A stretch of DNA of 64,000 nucleotides, from the NCBI RefSeq assembly GCF_001447995.1, contig NZ_LDPE01000001.1, positions 1,550,001 through 1,614,000 of the forward strand, written 5' to 3'. Shown piece by piece: positions 8,305 through 18,075 of the stretch (position 1 is its first letter; each line of letters starts with the position of its first letter). This stretch comes from Maribacter dokdonensis DSW-8 (lineage in GTDB: Bacteria > Bacteroidota > Bacteroidia > Flavobacteriales > Flavobacteriaceae). Below the pieces are notes generated by a model. It saw only the letters and a list, made by a program, of their open reading frames with translations. It did not search any database and was not told the DNA's origin. Made by a program: the position numbers and the translations under genes.

Positions 8305-8327
8305 GCAGTAAATAATTAATTTAAATT

Positions 8328-9590
8328 CTACCCCTTTCGTATAATCTTATCAATATTACCCGCTAAATACATATGGTCACTGGCAGAGTTTTTACGAAGT
8401 ACGTTTGTCATTAATACTACCATATACCTACAATTATCCGGGTGTTCAACAATGATGACCGAGTTCATGAAATTGGTAACGTTGCCCATGTATTTTCCGC
8501 ATGCCTCCCCATTACTTCTATCGCATTTGTACAAAGAGCCCGACTTAAAATATACAGCGGCTTCTTTCAATGCCGGTGACTGTGCGTAGCGAATTCTACG
8601 ATCGGTCATATACATTAATCGTTTCATCTCTAAGCTTGATGCTTCATCTACCACCTTACCCTGTTCCAATTGAACCAAGAATTTCATTAGACCCTGTGGT
8701 GAACCTATACTACCGCCTTTATCGCCCACATAGGTATTTGCACCTCTAGTGAAGAAACTACCCAACCGCCATTCATCTGATGTAATGCCCAATTCACGTA
8801 AAGGCAGATTAACCACATCATTACTCAAATCTGTCAGCTCTTTTTTAGGAGTTTCCTTAAAGTAAGTATCCGCCTCTTCTTGTGTCAGCTCAGGATACTT
8901 TTCACCAAATGCTGCCATTAACAGCGCCTCTCTCCATACTATACTTGCCGCACCGTTGTTACTTACAGATAGCATATGATCTGCCCATTCATATAAAGAG
9001 AACACATCGCTGGCAATTACTTGACGTTTTACCAAGGTATTCTTTTCAATATTATAGATAGGAATGGTATGTTCATCCGTTAAGCCCCAAACTCCGGCTT
9101 TAACGGATTTATTCTTTAGTAGCTCCGTTCTTTTTTCAAATGAATCTGGGTAAATTTTTTCCAACTGTGTGAATAAGCCCAATAATACAGCCAACTTACC
9201 TACAGAACCTGGCTGATAGCCTGCGGTCTCATTTCGTTCTGCGTAGCGAACATTTTCTGGGTCCGATATATCTAAAACCGTTAACGAATAACTTTTATCC
9301 AAACCACGAAACAAGGCACTGATCTCCTTCTGAAAATCTGCATCTACCTGCATTAGACCCATTGCGCTATCATTCTTTCTTGACAGCAAGTTCAATTGAA
9401 TATCGTTGTACGATTTCATAGCACCGACAGGTAAAGCCGATGCATCCTTAATCTCTCCGCTCTTGATCAGCTCCAATCGTTTTAAGCGTTTAATGCCAGT
9501 GCGCTCGTAACCATCAATTGGGTAATATTTGTATGTTGTAAAGGCGGATGCACTTACAACTACGATTAACAATACTATAATTTTCTTCAT
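8328..9590 (-). CDS. Secreted serine hydrolase of the beta-lactamase/penicillin-binding fold
   Basis: 420 aa with an N-terminal signal peptide or anchor (MKKIIVLLIVVVSASAF). Catalytic motifs of the class A beta-lactamase/transpeptidase fold are visible: SxxK as S129-V-G-K132 in QPGSVGKL, SxN as S210-N-N212 in VSNNGAAS, and K-S-G in YFKSGSLYKC near residue 347 in place of KTG. The serine would form an acyl enzyme with a peptide or amide substrate in the periplasm. The spacing is larger than in true class A beta-lactamases and the protein is over 100 aa longer, so I would not call it an antibiotic-resistance enzyme. It shares strand and context with the lipoprotein downstream and lies 107 bp from the dikinase gene upstream. 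Confidence 0.8.
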   Translation of the reverse strand: MKKIIVLLIVVVSASAFTTYKYYPIDGYERTGIKRLKRLELIKSGEIKDASALPVGAMKSYNDIQLNLLSRKNDSAMGLMQVDADFQKEISALFRGLDKSYSLTVLDISDPENVRYAERNETAGYQPGSVGKLAVLLGLFTQLEKIYPDSFEKRTELLKNKSVKAGVWGLTDEHTIPIYNIEKNTLVKRQVIASDVFSLYEWADHMLSVSNNGAASIVWREALLMAAFGEKYPELTQEEADTYFKETPKKELTDLSNDVVNLPLRELGITSDEWRLGSFFTRGANTYVGDKGGSIGSPQGLMKFLVQLEQGKVVDEASSLEMKRLMYMTDRRIRYAQSPALKEAAVYFKSGSLYKCDRSNGEACGKYMGNVTNFMNSVIIVEHPDNCRYMVVLMTNVLRKNSASDHMYLAGNIDKIIRKG

Positions 9591-9697
9591 ACTTATATCT
9601 AAACCAACTTTTAAAAATTATTATATGTAACATCTGAATTACAAGCCATAAAAACAAGAAAACACATGGCTAACAAACAAACCAATTTCTATTCATA

Positions 9698-12625
9698 TCA
9701 TATTTTTGTACTCAGCGAAATTTCTTTTGCCGTATTAATTTTTGGGGTGATGGATTCCAGATACCCAGAACTCAACGCTTTTTTATTTTCAACAAACGGT
9801 CTTATTTGAAACAACCATAATTTGTCTTCCTTAAAACCTAATTCCACATCATAAGCACCCTCATAATCCGAATTTGTTTCTTTTGGCATTGTTTCTCTAA
9901 TGGTCTTTGCCAAGGTTTTAATATCCGCCATGTTCTTTTCATTCAAAACCCTATGCTCAAAAGTGGCTATTTTTTTGCCCGTACCACCTGTGGCGGGAAG
10001 CGTATTGTATAAGGCTTCACGCGCAGGAGCCAATAAGCGATATCCGTTATCACTATAGATTGTATATGTTTCCGCTGACTGCCCATCAACAGCACCACCC
10101 GCACCTCTACTAAATGCAACGGTCAAGTCTTTATCATTACCTGAATTAATCCCCTTTGTAATCAATACGCCCGAGTAATCTACATCTACACTTGGGATCA
10201 CCAAAATGGAAGGAAATACATTCTCTGGATTCAACAAATACACTTGGCGCCATTTAAAACTTCGCTCTGTATATGGCGATGCCCAAACATCTTTAATACC
10301 CTCAATAATCTTTTCTTTGTCCAACACGTTGAATAAAGTCAAGTTTAGTCCGGCACCGGTGAACTCCTTTAAATCTTCCATATTGGTATCACTACGTAAG
10401 AATACAGGAACCTTACCAAACTCAGCACCAAGAACCGATTTAAATTTAGTCTCCAATTGATTTTTAAAATCTTCTTTTAAAGGCATTTTTTTAATTGCCG
10501 TTCTTAGCGTCTCCAATTGTCTTAATTGATAATTTTCAACTTCGGGTTCAGGCATATCTGTACCTCTCATGCGCTCAGCCTCTTTAAACATACTATTTAA
10601 AAACTCCCAATACGAAGTATTTTCGCCAGGCATGGTTTGATCCATATGATCTTTAAAGATCCCGAAAGGTATTACCAACCCCTCTACCACTTGCTCTGGA
10701 AACATCTTTTTCAACTGACCAAGGTTAGCAGCTTTTGGTCCGCATAAGGCACCAGAATCACTCGCATCAACATCTCGCATGTTCAGCACATCTGTAGTAC
10801 CTAATTGAATTTTCTCAACTGGCACTTCTATCTTATCGGTATTTCGTTCTTTCTTTAGGAACAGTCCGCGTTCCTGATCTGTCATTTGCGCTTCTGCTTT
10901 TAAGATCACGTTCCCTTTATTTGAAACCGCATAAAATACACGGTCACCATCATACTTCTTTAAACTCTGAAGATTCTGATCAGATAGGGCGGCATTGGGT
11001 ATACCTAAATTACGCGCCAATAATTGTACGTGCGATACCATATTACCTTCAGCCACAGTGGCAATACCTGCCACAGGTTTTAGGTCTGACGGAGAGCGCT
11101 GAAAAATATAAATTTTATCTGCCGATACCTCAATATCTTCAGATGAGCCATCTACTACCACCAATTCACCAAAGGCATAACCAGGGTTCAAGCCCCTGAA
11201 GGTACTTTGATTGGTAATATCCATAACTTTATTGGTCAAAGCGGATTCTTTAGATATAAAATCGCCCAACTGCCCTACACTTTGCCCCAAATGCAAAGCA
11301 ATGGAACCTCTAATTCTATCATCTATAAATGCATATGATTTAGGCTCAAAAGCCGTATACGTATTTACTACTTCTTGATAATTGGCTTTAACTGTCGCCG
11401 CGCTCCACTCCACGGCAGATCTTGCAGTTTCTAGTACTTGTGTCAATTCTGCCAAAGTCAATTTACTTTCACCAAATTTACTGAGCGTACCAGAAATCTG
11501 CTCCCACTCCCACAATTCTAAATAGCCGGCACCCACAGATGCCGTGGTCAATGCACATATTTTTTCTAACTGACCACTAACTGTATCGGGCTCCCAATTA
11601 GGCGCGTTTTGAAATAGCAACTCTTCTAACTTCAAAGAAATATCCAATAACTGCAAACGTGCCAAAGACCGCTTTTCTGTTAACAGATCTTCCCTGATAT
11701 CTAAAAGTAATTGTGCCGTTTCATTCACAATATAGGACGGGTTGTCATTATCTGCCTTTGCATTTATAAAAGATTGTACTTTATCTCCCAATAAAGTCCC
11801 TTTTACCAACTTAGATGTGTTTAGCAACGCCTGAACATCAACCGGTTTAAAAAACGTATTCATCGTAGTTACCAATCCGTCTAATTTCTTAATTAAATCG
11901 GTTGTCAATGATTTTTGATGTTTCGTTTTAAAATCTACTACTTTTTGAATATCGGCTTTTTCCGGCTGACTATGGATCTTGGTTCTAAGGTCCATAAACG
12001 GTGTGTATATATCCGAGATTACCTTAGATTGGCTTCGCATTAATTGTGCAACATTATCATCACCGTTGTGGGGTATATCCTTTAAAGATTGGCGTATGAG
12101 ATAAAAGTTATTGCGCAGAACTTTATCATCTGCCAAAATAGTTTTATAGAAATCGATTCCCCATGCCTCTTCGTCTTCTACCTGTACAGAGCCTCTATAG
12201 AACTGCCCTTTTTGATTGATCCAGCCATTATCTACCAATCGCAAATACTTATCCAATTGATACTGTTTTAAGCGCGAGTGGTTATGACCGGCATCCCACA
12301 GCTGATCAATATCCGTATATGCCAAAATTTGACCTAAATAAATATGATTGGTCTCACCCAAGGAGACCACTTCATCTTTATAACGGGCATGTTGCACGCC
12401 AGGACCAATATTATCCGGGCAGGGGTCTTTTGGTTGTCTAATACTACCATCCGTACAGAACCAACGAATATCTTTATACGGACCCCTTATATCCACCTTA
12501 TATTTTTGAACCCATTGTTGAATATTATCAGTAGATACCCTGTCTTGCGAATAACCAAAATTAGATGCTAAAAAACACACTATGGTAACCAGCGTAAATT
12601 GTAGAGGAGATGTATAGTTTTTCAA
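9698..12625 (-). CDS. Secreted phosphohistidine dikinase with glucan-water-dikinase-like domain order
   Basis: 975 aa. Residues 1-26 look like a signal peptide (LVTIVCFLASNFGYSQ). Residues about 30-470 are a long helical region I do not recognise. Residues about 478-550 form the swivelling phosphohistidine domain (GIATVAEGNMVSHVQLLAR, His532). Residues about 625-955 form the PPDK/PEP-synthase ATP-grasp domain: GPKAANLGQL, FLRSDTNMEDLKEFTGAG, FSRGAGGAVDGQSAE and ELGFKEDKLWLFQIRPF. The His domain precedes the ATP domain, and there is no PEP/pyruvate TIM barrel. This is the order in plant glucan water dikinases, not PEP synthase. Such an enzyme uses ATP through a phosphohistidine, which is hard to reconcile with export. 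The substrate is unknown. Confidence 0.8.
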   Translation of the reverse strand: MKNYTSPLQFTLVTIVCFLASNFGYSQDRVSTDNIQQWVQKYKVDIRGPYKDIRWFCTDGSIRQPKDPCPDNIGPGVQHARYKDEVVSLGETNHIYLGQILAYTDIDQLWDAGHNHSRLKQYQLDKYLRLVDNGWINQKGQFYRGSVQVEDEEAWGIDFYKTILADDKVLRNNFYLIRQSLKDIPHNGDDNVAQLMRSQSKVISDIYTPFMDLRTKIHSQPEKADIQKVVDFKTKHQKSLTTDLIKKLDGLVTTMNTFFKPVDVQALLNTSKLVKGTLLGDKVQSFINAKADNDNPSYIVNETAQLLLDIREDLLTEKRSLARLQLLDISLKLEELLFQNAPNWEPDTVSGQLEKICALTTASVGAGYLELWEWEQISGTLSKFGESKLTLAELTQVLETARSAVEWSAATVKANYQEVVNTYTAFEPKSYAFIDDRIRGSIALHLGQSVGQLGDFISKESALTNKVMDITNQSTFRGLNPGYAFGELVVVDGSSEDIEVSADKIYIFQRSPSDLKPVAGIATVAEGNMVSHVQLLARNLGIPNAALSDQNLQSLKKYDGDRVFYAVSNKGNVILKAEAQMTDQERGLFLKKERNTDKIEVPVEKIQLGTTDVLNMRDVDASDSGALCGPKAANLGQLKKMFPEQVVEGLVIPFGIFKDHMDQTMPGENTSYWEFLNSMFKEAERMRGTDMPEPEVENYQLRQLETLRTAIKKMPLKEDFKNQLETKFKSVLGAEFGKVPVFLRSDTNMEDLKEFTGAGLNLTLFNVLDKEKIIEGIKDVWASPYTERSFKWRQVYLLNPENVFPSILVIPSVDVDYSGVLITKGINSGNDKDLTVAFSRGAGGAVDGQSAETYTIYSDNGYRLLAPAREALYNTLPATGGTGKKIATFEHRVLNEKNMADIKTLAKTIRETMPKETNSDYEGAYDVELGFKEDKLWLFQIRPFVENKKALSSGYLESITPKINTAKEISLSTKI

Positions 12626-12883
12626 TGTATACTAATGTTTAATATAGTAAAGGTAGTACGTAATTTTTCTATTAAATAGTGTTATCCAAAAATATTTTAC
12701 TTCATTATTCAAAAAATAGCGAACTGGTTTACAGCTATTTAACATTATAAAAATCTTTCATAATAAAATGATAAAATTAATCGTTATTCAACTAATTAGA
12801 TTTCATTTGTATTCAGAATTTTAGACCTAAAAACAGGACTAAAATCAGGCAAAAAAATCGATAATTAACTTAACAAGAAAAAA

Positions 12884-13189
12884 ATGAAATCACTATTAAT
12901 TGTATTGTTCGTTTCCATTTCTACCTTGACCGCATACGGGCAAGACGAAAGCACTATGAACGCCACCTATGAAGGCTTCATAAATGGTACTTATGTGTTC
13001 ACTGACGACGAAGGAGAGCGTGTTGAATTCAACAACGTTGCCAATGGCGTAAGTGCAAAGTACGACCTTAACAGCTCTAAGTTTGTAGGTAGACAGTTCT
13101 CTATTACTTTTACGATTGATCTAGAGATGGACGAGGATGATGAGGAAATTCAAGTAAGCACGATTACAAACTTGCTTATGCCCGAATAA
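12884..13189 (+). CDS. Small secreted acidic protein
   Basis: 101 aa: signal peptide MKSLLIVLFVSISTLTAYGQ (cleavage after the Gly-Gln typical of flavobacterial exports), then a compact acidic domain of about 80 residues with repeated beta-strand patterns (YEGFINGTYVFTDDEGERVEF) and an acidic patch EMDEDDEE near residue 85. No family recognised. The gene stands alone: it is divergent from the dikinase gene and ends in a strong terminator at 13197-13222. Real coding is supported by the clean signal peptide, the AAGAAAAAA-rich leader before the ATG and the terminator. Confidence 0.75.
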   Translation: MKSLLIVLFVSISTLTAYGQDESTMNATYEGFINGTYVFTDDEGERVEFNNVANGVSAKYDLNSSKFVGRQFSITFTIDLEMDEDDEEIQVSTITNLLMPE

Positions 13190-13196
13190 AACACTT

Positions 13197-13222
13197 AAAG
13201 GACCTAAAAAGGTCCTTTTTTT
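13197..13222 (+). terminator. Rho-independent terminator
   Basis: AAAGGACC (13197-13204), loop TAAAAA, GGTCCTTT (13211-13218), then a T run to 13222, directly after the small secreted protein gene. Confidence 0.9.
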
Positions 13223-13328
13223 ATGCTATAAATTATAGACATCCATAAACGTAAAAAACACACTAAATAATAGCACTTCAAAGAGCCGAAACTTTTTCGT
13301 TTCTTTGTAATTCATAACAAAATATAAA

Positions 13329-14078
13329 ATGACTTTACTTGGTATTGATGTAGGTGGTTCTGGAATTAAAGGAGCGTTAGTTAATTCTGAAACCGGAGAA
13401 ATGATTTCAGAACGTTTTAGAATACCCACTCCCATACCCAGAACACCCGAGGCAATGTCAGATGTAATAGCCCAGATAGTAGCGCATTTTGACTACAAAG
13501 GCAAAGTGGGCTGTGGTTTCCCTACTATTATTAAAAACGGAATCTGTAAAGCCACAGGTAATCTAGATAAAAGTTGGTTAGGTGTTAATGTAGAAGAATT
13601 ACTGGAAAAGAAAACCGGATTGGATTTTACCGTAATCAATGATGCCGATGCTGCTGGATACGCTACTATGAACTATGGTACCGGTAAAGGAGAAAAAGGT
13701 TTTGTAGTAATGATTACCATTGGTACCGGCTTAGGAAGTGGCGCATTTCTTGACGGAAGATTGATTCCTAATTTTGAGCTAGGACAAATTCCCTATAAAA
13801 AATATAGCAAAATTGAGAAATGGGCAGCGGGATCAGCCAAGGACCGTGAAGGACTCTCCTATAAAAAATGGGGCAAAAGATTCAACAAATTCTTAGAGTA
13901 TGTAGAATTGATCGTATCTCCAGATTTAATAATACTTGGCGGCGGTGCCTCAAAGGACTTTAAAGAGTTCAAATCAAAAATAAAAATAGAGACCAGGGTC
14001 ATACCTGCAGAATTACAGAACCACGCGGGTATTATAGGTGCCGCTGTTGCTTCACAATATAAAGCACAAAAAGTTTAG
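13329..14078 (+). CDS. ppgK: Polyphosphate glucokinase-like ROK family kinase
   Basis: Phosphorylates glucose to glucose-6-phosphate; the PPGK branch of ROK kinases can use polyphosphate as well as ATP. At 249 aa it matches bacterial PPGK. Phosphate-1 loop [15 protein letters not shown] is at 4-18; FPTIIKNG and NDADAAGYA hold substrate-binding and catalytic Asp regions; [13 protein letters not shown] is phosphate-2. The C-terminal block [18 protein letters not shown] followed by [12 protein letters not shown] is the PPGK-specific signature, and the ROK zinc motif is absent as expected. Monocistronic, bounded by terminators on both sides. Phosphate donor preference is inferred from family only. 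Confidence 0.9.
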   Translation: MTLLGIDVGGSGIKGALVNSETGEMISERFRIPTPIPRTPEAMSDVIAQIVAHFDYKGKVGCGFPTIIKNGICKATGNLDKSWLGVNVEELLEKKTGLDFTVINDADAAGYATMNYGTGKGEKGFVVMITIGTGLGSGAFLDGRLIPNFELGQIPYKKYSKIEKWAAGSAKDREGLSYKKWGKRFNKFLEYVELIVSPDLIILGGGASKDFKEFKSKIKIETRVIPAELQNHAGIIGAAVASQYKAQKV

Positions 14079-14102
14079 TGCTAGCAACCACATCGCAAAA
14101 AA

Positions 14103-14130
14103 AAATCCCAAAGGTAACTTTGGGATTTTT
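14103..14130. terminator. Bidirectional terminator
   Basis: AAATCCCAAAG (14103-14113), loop GTAA, CTTTGGGATTT (14118-14128), flanked by A and T runs. It serves both the glucokinase gene (rightward) and the convergent lipoprotein gene ending at 14156. Confidence 0.9.
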
Positions 14131-14155
14131 TATTTATTTTAATTAAGCTATATCC

Positions 14156-15055
14156 TTAATTCAAAATCTTAGCATCTGCCGGAGCATCAAAAAAGTCTTT
14201 TGGTAGATCATTCTCAAATGAGACATCGGTAAAATCAATTTTGGTTATATACTCACCAGGCTGATTACCTTCTACTGTCCAATACGTTTTAAATCCACCG
14301 GGCATAGTAATACCATCAACTTTTTGCTCACCAATAAATTCAGTGAATTTTTCTGGAGCATGACCACCGTCCTTAAAATATTCCGGGTAAGAAACAATGT
14401 ATCTCATTACCGCAATTTTATTGCTTTCTTTATTCACGTAAAGAATATAGTAATCGTCCGGTGCATCGCCCGTGCCTGCATCAAAAGTTACTTTTACAAC
14501 ATTGTAGTCTTTATCTTTAAAGGTAGTAGGCTCCAATAGCTCTAAGTTCACTCCTTCGCCACTTAAAACAAACGGATGACCAACAAACCATAAGGGTGTC
14601 AACGCCCAGAATTTAGTATCATAGGCAAATGCCGTACTGTCCTTTGCCATGACCCAAGCCTTTTCACCTGTCCACCCAAATTTAGCCGAACTATCCGTAG
14701 CACTTGTATGTACCGCACGGTTGCTCCAAGTATCTACCGTTTGATAGCTATCTCTTGCCGTTTTCCCGTCTAAGGGCTGATAATTGAAACGAAAAGTTAG
14801 TGGACCATTGGTAAACCAAGTATCCAATCCGCCATGCGCTTCCATAGCATTCCATATAATTTTACCCGCCTCGGTTTCATTCAATCTATTTTTCGCTTTT
14901 TCAACTCTTGAATTTACCCATGAATCTGGGTAAGAAATAACGTTAGATTCCGCAACCACTTCTTTGGAAGCTTTATCAACTGATTTAGGAGTTTCTTTAC
15001 AGGATACGATTACTGCAAAAACTGATAAAAGTGAAAATTTGTAAAGTAATTTCAT
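14156..15055 (-). CDS. Lipoprotein of unknown function (DUF6503-like)
   Basis: 299 aa with a lipoprotein signal: MKLLYKFSLLSVFAVIVSC (lipobox VVSC-type, Cys19) then KETPKSVDK. The body has the pattern AMEAHGGLDTW near residue 72, a run of aromatic beta strands, and repeated short Gly/Asp turns, consistent with a large antiparallel beta structure similar to lipid-sorting lipoproteins. The AHGGLDTW region resembles the Bacteroidota DUF6503 group, a tentative call from memory. Probably anchored in the outer membrane facing the periplasm. The SDR gene lies 34 bp upstream on the same strand and is likely in the same transcript. Confidence 0.75.
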   Translation of the reverse strand: MKLLYKFSLLSVFAVIVSCKETPKSVDKASKEVVAESNVISYPDSWVNSRVEKAKNRLNETEAGKIIWNAMEAHGGLDTWFTNGPLTFRFNYQPLDGKTARDSYQTVDTWSNRAVHTSATDSSAKFGWTGEKAWVMAKDSTAFAYDTKFWALTPLWFVGHPFVLSGEGVNLELLEPTTFKDKDYNVVKVTFDAGTGDAPDDYYILYVNKESNKIAVMRYIVSYPEYFKDGGHAPEKFTEFIGEQKVDGITMPGGFKTYWTVEGNQPGEYITKIDFTDVSFENDLPKDFFDAPADAKILN

Positions 15056-15089
15056 AATTGTGTGCCGTTTATTTATTTCCCAGTAAAAA

Positions 15090-15878
15090 TCATACGGCTT
15101 TATGATCTAAACTAGCGGTTTTACGTTCCTCATAATTCTCGGCAACCTTTTTATCCAATTCTTGGGGTGCTTCAAAGTTCAGGGTATTTTCCTTGAGTCG
15201 TTCTTCACCGCCAAAAATTACTTGAAGTTCTTTATTAAATAAACCTTCTAATGATCGCTCTGCTACATACTCAGGTGCATCCATTTTTCTACCTTTAAAT
15301 TTCTGCATCATCTCGGTATCCGTAGCCGTTGGAAAAGCACAGGTAACCGATACTTTGAAAGGAGCCAATTCGCGCCTCATAGAATCTGAAAACTGACGAA
15401 TTGCAGCTTTGGTACTACCATAAACAGCATAAAACGGCATTCCGATCAATCCTAATCCCGAAGAAATGTTTAGAATATATGCATCTTCAGATGACTTCAA
15501 CAATGGAATACAGTACTTTGTCAACAACAGAACAGCGGTAAGGTTAACGGCAACTTGATCGTACAGATCTTCATCTTGTATATCCTCTAACGGACCAGCC
15601 GCAACTATACCTGCATTATTGATCAAAATATCCAGATGCCCCCATTTATCTTCTATACGGGCTGCGGCATCTCTCAATATTTCAATGTTGGCGACATCAC
15701 CGGCTATTTTCATAAAGTTTACTTCAGGGTACTCCTCTGCTAATTGCTTGAGATTACTTTTATCACGAGCAATCACCGCTATATTGGTTACTCCCTCTTT
15801 TATAAGGCTTTGAACCATACATTTTCCAATTCCGCGAGTACCCCCTGTAATGAGTACATTTTTACCATTTAGTTGCAT
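15090..15878 (-). CDS. Short-chain dehydrogenase/reductase
   Basis: Classical SDR of 262 aa from the ATG at 15878 (MQLNGKNVLITGG). An in-frame extension to 15911 exists but puts 11 unconserved residues before the Rossmann strand. Motifs: TGGTRGIGK (cofactor loop), DILINNAGIVAAG (NNAG), and the catalytic Ser with YGSTK (Tyr-x3-Lys) about 15 residues downstream in NISSGLGLIGMPFYAVYGSTK. After the first strand comes ARDKSN, with a basic residue that favours NADP(H). Substrate unknown. A C-terminal extension of about 40 residues is charged. Same strand as the lipoprotein downstream. Confidence 0.88.
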   Translation of the reverse strand: MQLNGKNVLITGGTRGIGKCMVQSLIKEGVTNIAVIARDKSNLKQLAEEYPEVNFMKIAGDVANIEILRDAAARIEDKWGHLDILINNAGIVAAGPLEDIQDEDLYDQVAVNLTAVLLLTKYCIPLLKSSEDAYILNISSGLGLIGMPFYAVYGSTKAAIRQFSDSMRRELAPFKVSVTCAFPTATDTEMMQKFKGRKMDAPEYVAERSLEGLFNKELQVIFGGEERLKENTLNFEAPQELDKKVAENYEERKTASLDHKAV

Positions 15879-16097
15879 ATTAATAAGTGTTTGAGTTGAG
15901 TTAAATTGCACTTTAAATTAGCTAAAAAATAGACTCTAAACGAAGAAAATTGCAGGATGAACCCATTATTAAGAAAGTAGGAAAATCTATCTTAAAATTT
16001 TGCGTTTTTCTTAATGAAATAGCTTTAATCAATTATAAAACCAATAGAAATTGATAAAATTAAATACGCACAGTTTCCCCTTAAGTATACAAATTAG

Positions 16098-16124
16098 AAA
16101 AGCCACCTAAATAGGTGGCTTTTA
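16098..16124 (-). terminator. Terminator downstream of typA
   Basis: AAAAGCCACCT (16098-16108), loop AAAT, AGGTGGCTTTT (16113-16123). In the leftward direction it follows typA by about 45 bp and is trailed by TTTTCTAATTT. Confidence 0.85.
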
Positions 16125-16167
16125 CATAGTAAAGGAAAAAAGTCCTTAAGAAAAAAGAACTTTTATT

Positions 16168-17970
16168 TTAAGCTATTTTATTACGCTTACGCTCGTTCTC
16201 CGTTAAATAGATTTTACGTAAACGTAAAAATTTAGGAGTTACCTCAACATACTCATCTTTTTGAATATATTCTAAAGCTTCTTCCAATGAGAATTTTATA
16301 GCCGGTACGATCTTGGCTTTATCATCTGCACCTGAAGAACGTACGTTAGATAGTTTTTTAGTTTTGGTAATGTTCACGGTCATGTCATCTCCACGAGAGT
16401 TCTCACCAATTACCTGACCTTCATAAATATCTTCACCTGGATCAACAAAGAACTTACCTCTATCCTGTAATTTATCTATAGAATAAGGAATAGCCTTTCC
16501 TGTTTCCATAGAAACTAAAGAACCATTCTGTCTTTGTGGAATTTCACCTTTCATTGGTTGGTACTCTAAGAAACGGTGTGCCATAATAGCCTCACCCGCC
16601 GTAGCAGTCAACAATTGGTTACGAAGACCAATAATTCCTCTAGATGGTATAATGAACTCACATACCATACGATCGCCTTTAGCCTCCATACTGGTCATTT
16701 CACCTTTACGCATAGAAACCATTTCAACCGCTTTACCAGATACTGCTTCCGGTAAATCTATGGTCAATGCCTCAACAGGCTCACATTTTACACCATCGAT
16801 CTCTTTTATAATAACTTGAGGCTGACCGATCTGTAATTCATACCCTTCACGACGCATGGTCTCAATTAAAACTGAAAGGTGTAATACACCACGACCGAAT
16901 ACCAAGAATTTATCCGCACTATCAGTTTCGTTTACACGTAACGCCAAGTTCTTTTCCAATTCTTTTTGAAGTCTGTCGTTGATATGACGAGAAGTAACGA
17001 ACTTACCATCTTTACCAAAGAACGGACTGTCGTTAATGGTAAACAACATACTCATTGTTGGCTCATCTATAGCAATGGTCTTCAATGCCTCTGGATTTTC
17101 AAAATCAGCAACGGTATCACCAATTTCAAAACCTTCAACTCCTACCAAAGCACAAATATCACCCGTTTCAACTTCTTGTACCTTTTTACGGCCAAGACCT
17201 TCAAAAACGTACAATTCCTTTATTTTGGATTTCACAATGCTACCATCGCGCTTCACCAAAGAAATTTGCTGATTTTCTTTCAATGTACCTCTTTGCAATC
17301 TACCGATAGCGATTCTACCTGTAAATGAAGAGAAATCCAATGATGTAATCAACATTTGAGTGTTTCCTTCTTTTGGTTCAAAAGTAGGAATATGCTCAAT
17401 TACCATATCTAACAATGGCTCAATGTTCTCAGTTTCATTTTGCCAGTCGGTACTCATCCAGTTGTTCTTTGCAGAACCGTATACTGTAGGGAAATCTAAC
17501 TGCCATTCTTCTGCACCAAGCTCGAACATCAAATCGAAAACTTTTTCATGCACCTCTTCTGGAGTACAGTTTTCCTTATCTACCTTATTAATTACCAAGC
17601 ATGGCTTTAAACCTAGATCAATTGCTTTTTGTAATACAAAACGTGTTTGTGGCATGGGACCTTCAAAAGCATCAACCAATAACAAAACACCATCGGCCAT
17701 GTTCAATACACGCTCTACTTCACCACCAAAATCGGCGTGACCAGGAGTATCTATTATATTTATCTTAGTATCCTTATATACAACGGAAACGTTCTTGGAT
17801 GTAATGGTAATACCACGCTCTCTTTCCAAGTCGTTATTATCCAAAATTAAATCACCTGTATTCTCGTTTTCACGAAACAAGCTACAGTGGTACATTATTT
17901 TGTCTACCAAGGTGGTCTTACCGTGGTCAACGTGCGCAATGATCGCAATATTCTTTGTAGTAGTGGACAT
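16168..17970 (-). CDS. typA: Translational GTPase TypA/BipA
   Basis: Ribosome-associated GTPase involved in 50S assembly and stress adaptation. 600 aa, standard length. G1 is AHVDHGKTTL (12-21), switch region RGITITSKN, G3 is DTPGHADFGG, G4 is NKVDK; the EF-G-like domains and TypA C-terminal domain follow (LFGRGVLHLSVLIETMRREGYE, IPSRGIIGLRNQLLTATAGEAI). Start is the ATG before STTTKNIAIIAH. A clear -7 box TATCTTTG lies 20 bp upstream. Monocistronic, with a terminator on the 3' side. Confidence 0.97.
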   Translation of the reverse strand: MSTTTKNIAIIAHVDHGKTTLVDKIMYHCSLFRENENTGDLILDNNDLERERGITITSKNVSVVYKDTKINIIDTPGHADFGGEVERVLNMADGVLLLVDAFEGPMPQTRFVLQKAIDLGLKPCLVINKVDKENCTPEEVHEKVFDLMFELGAEEWQLDFPTVYGSAKNNWMSTDWQNETENIEPLLDMVIEHIPTFEPKEGNTQMLITSLDFSSFTGRIAIGRLQRGTLKENQQISLVKRDGSIVKSKIKELYVFEGLGRKKVQEVETGDICALVGVEGFEIGDTVADFENPEALKTIAIDEPTMSMLFTINDSPFFGKDGKFVTSRHINDRLQKELEKNLALRVNETDSADKFLVFGRGVLHLSVLIETMRREGYELQIGQPQVIIKEIDGVKCEPVEALTIDLPEAVSGKAVEMVSMRKGEMTSMEAKGDRMVCEFIIPSRGIIGLRNQLLTATAGEAIMAHRFLEYQPMKGEIPQRQNGSLVSMETGKAIPYSIDKLQDRGKFFVDPGEDIYEGQVIGENSRGDDMTVNITKTKKLSNVRSSGADDKAKIVPAIKFSLEEALEYIQKDEYVEVTPKFLRLRKIYLTENERKRNKIA

Positions 17971-17989
17971 AAGGTCTTATTTAAGCGTG

Positions 17990-17997
17990 CAAAGATA
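17990..17997 (-). promoter_or_regulatory. -7 promoter box for typA
   Basis: Minus-strand TATCTTTG matches the Bacteroidota -7 consensus TAnnTTTG and lies 20 bp upstream of the typA ATG. No convincing TTG at -33. Confidence 0.55.
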
Positions 17998-18075
17998 CTT
18001 TAAATATTTATAGCTACACTTAAACTTATGTTATTTTTATCTTATTGATTTTGAGAGAGTTCCCTTATGGGTATA

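Noticed and set aside
8328..9590. Class A beta-lactamase
   Set aside because: KSG instead of KTG, much greater length and altered spacing; only the fold and serine chemistry are supported.
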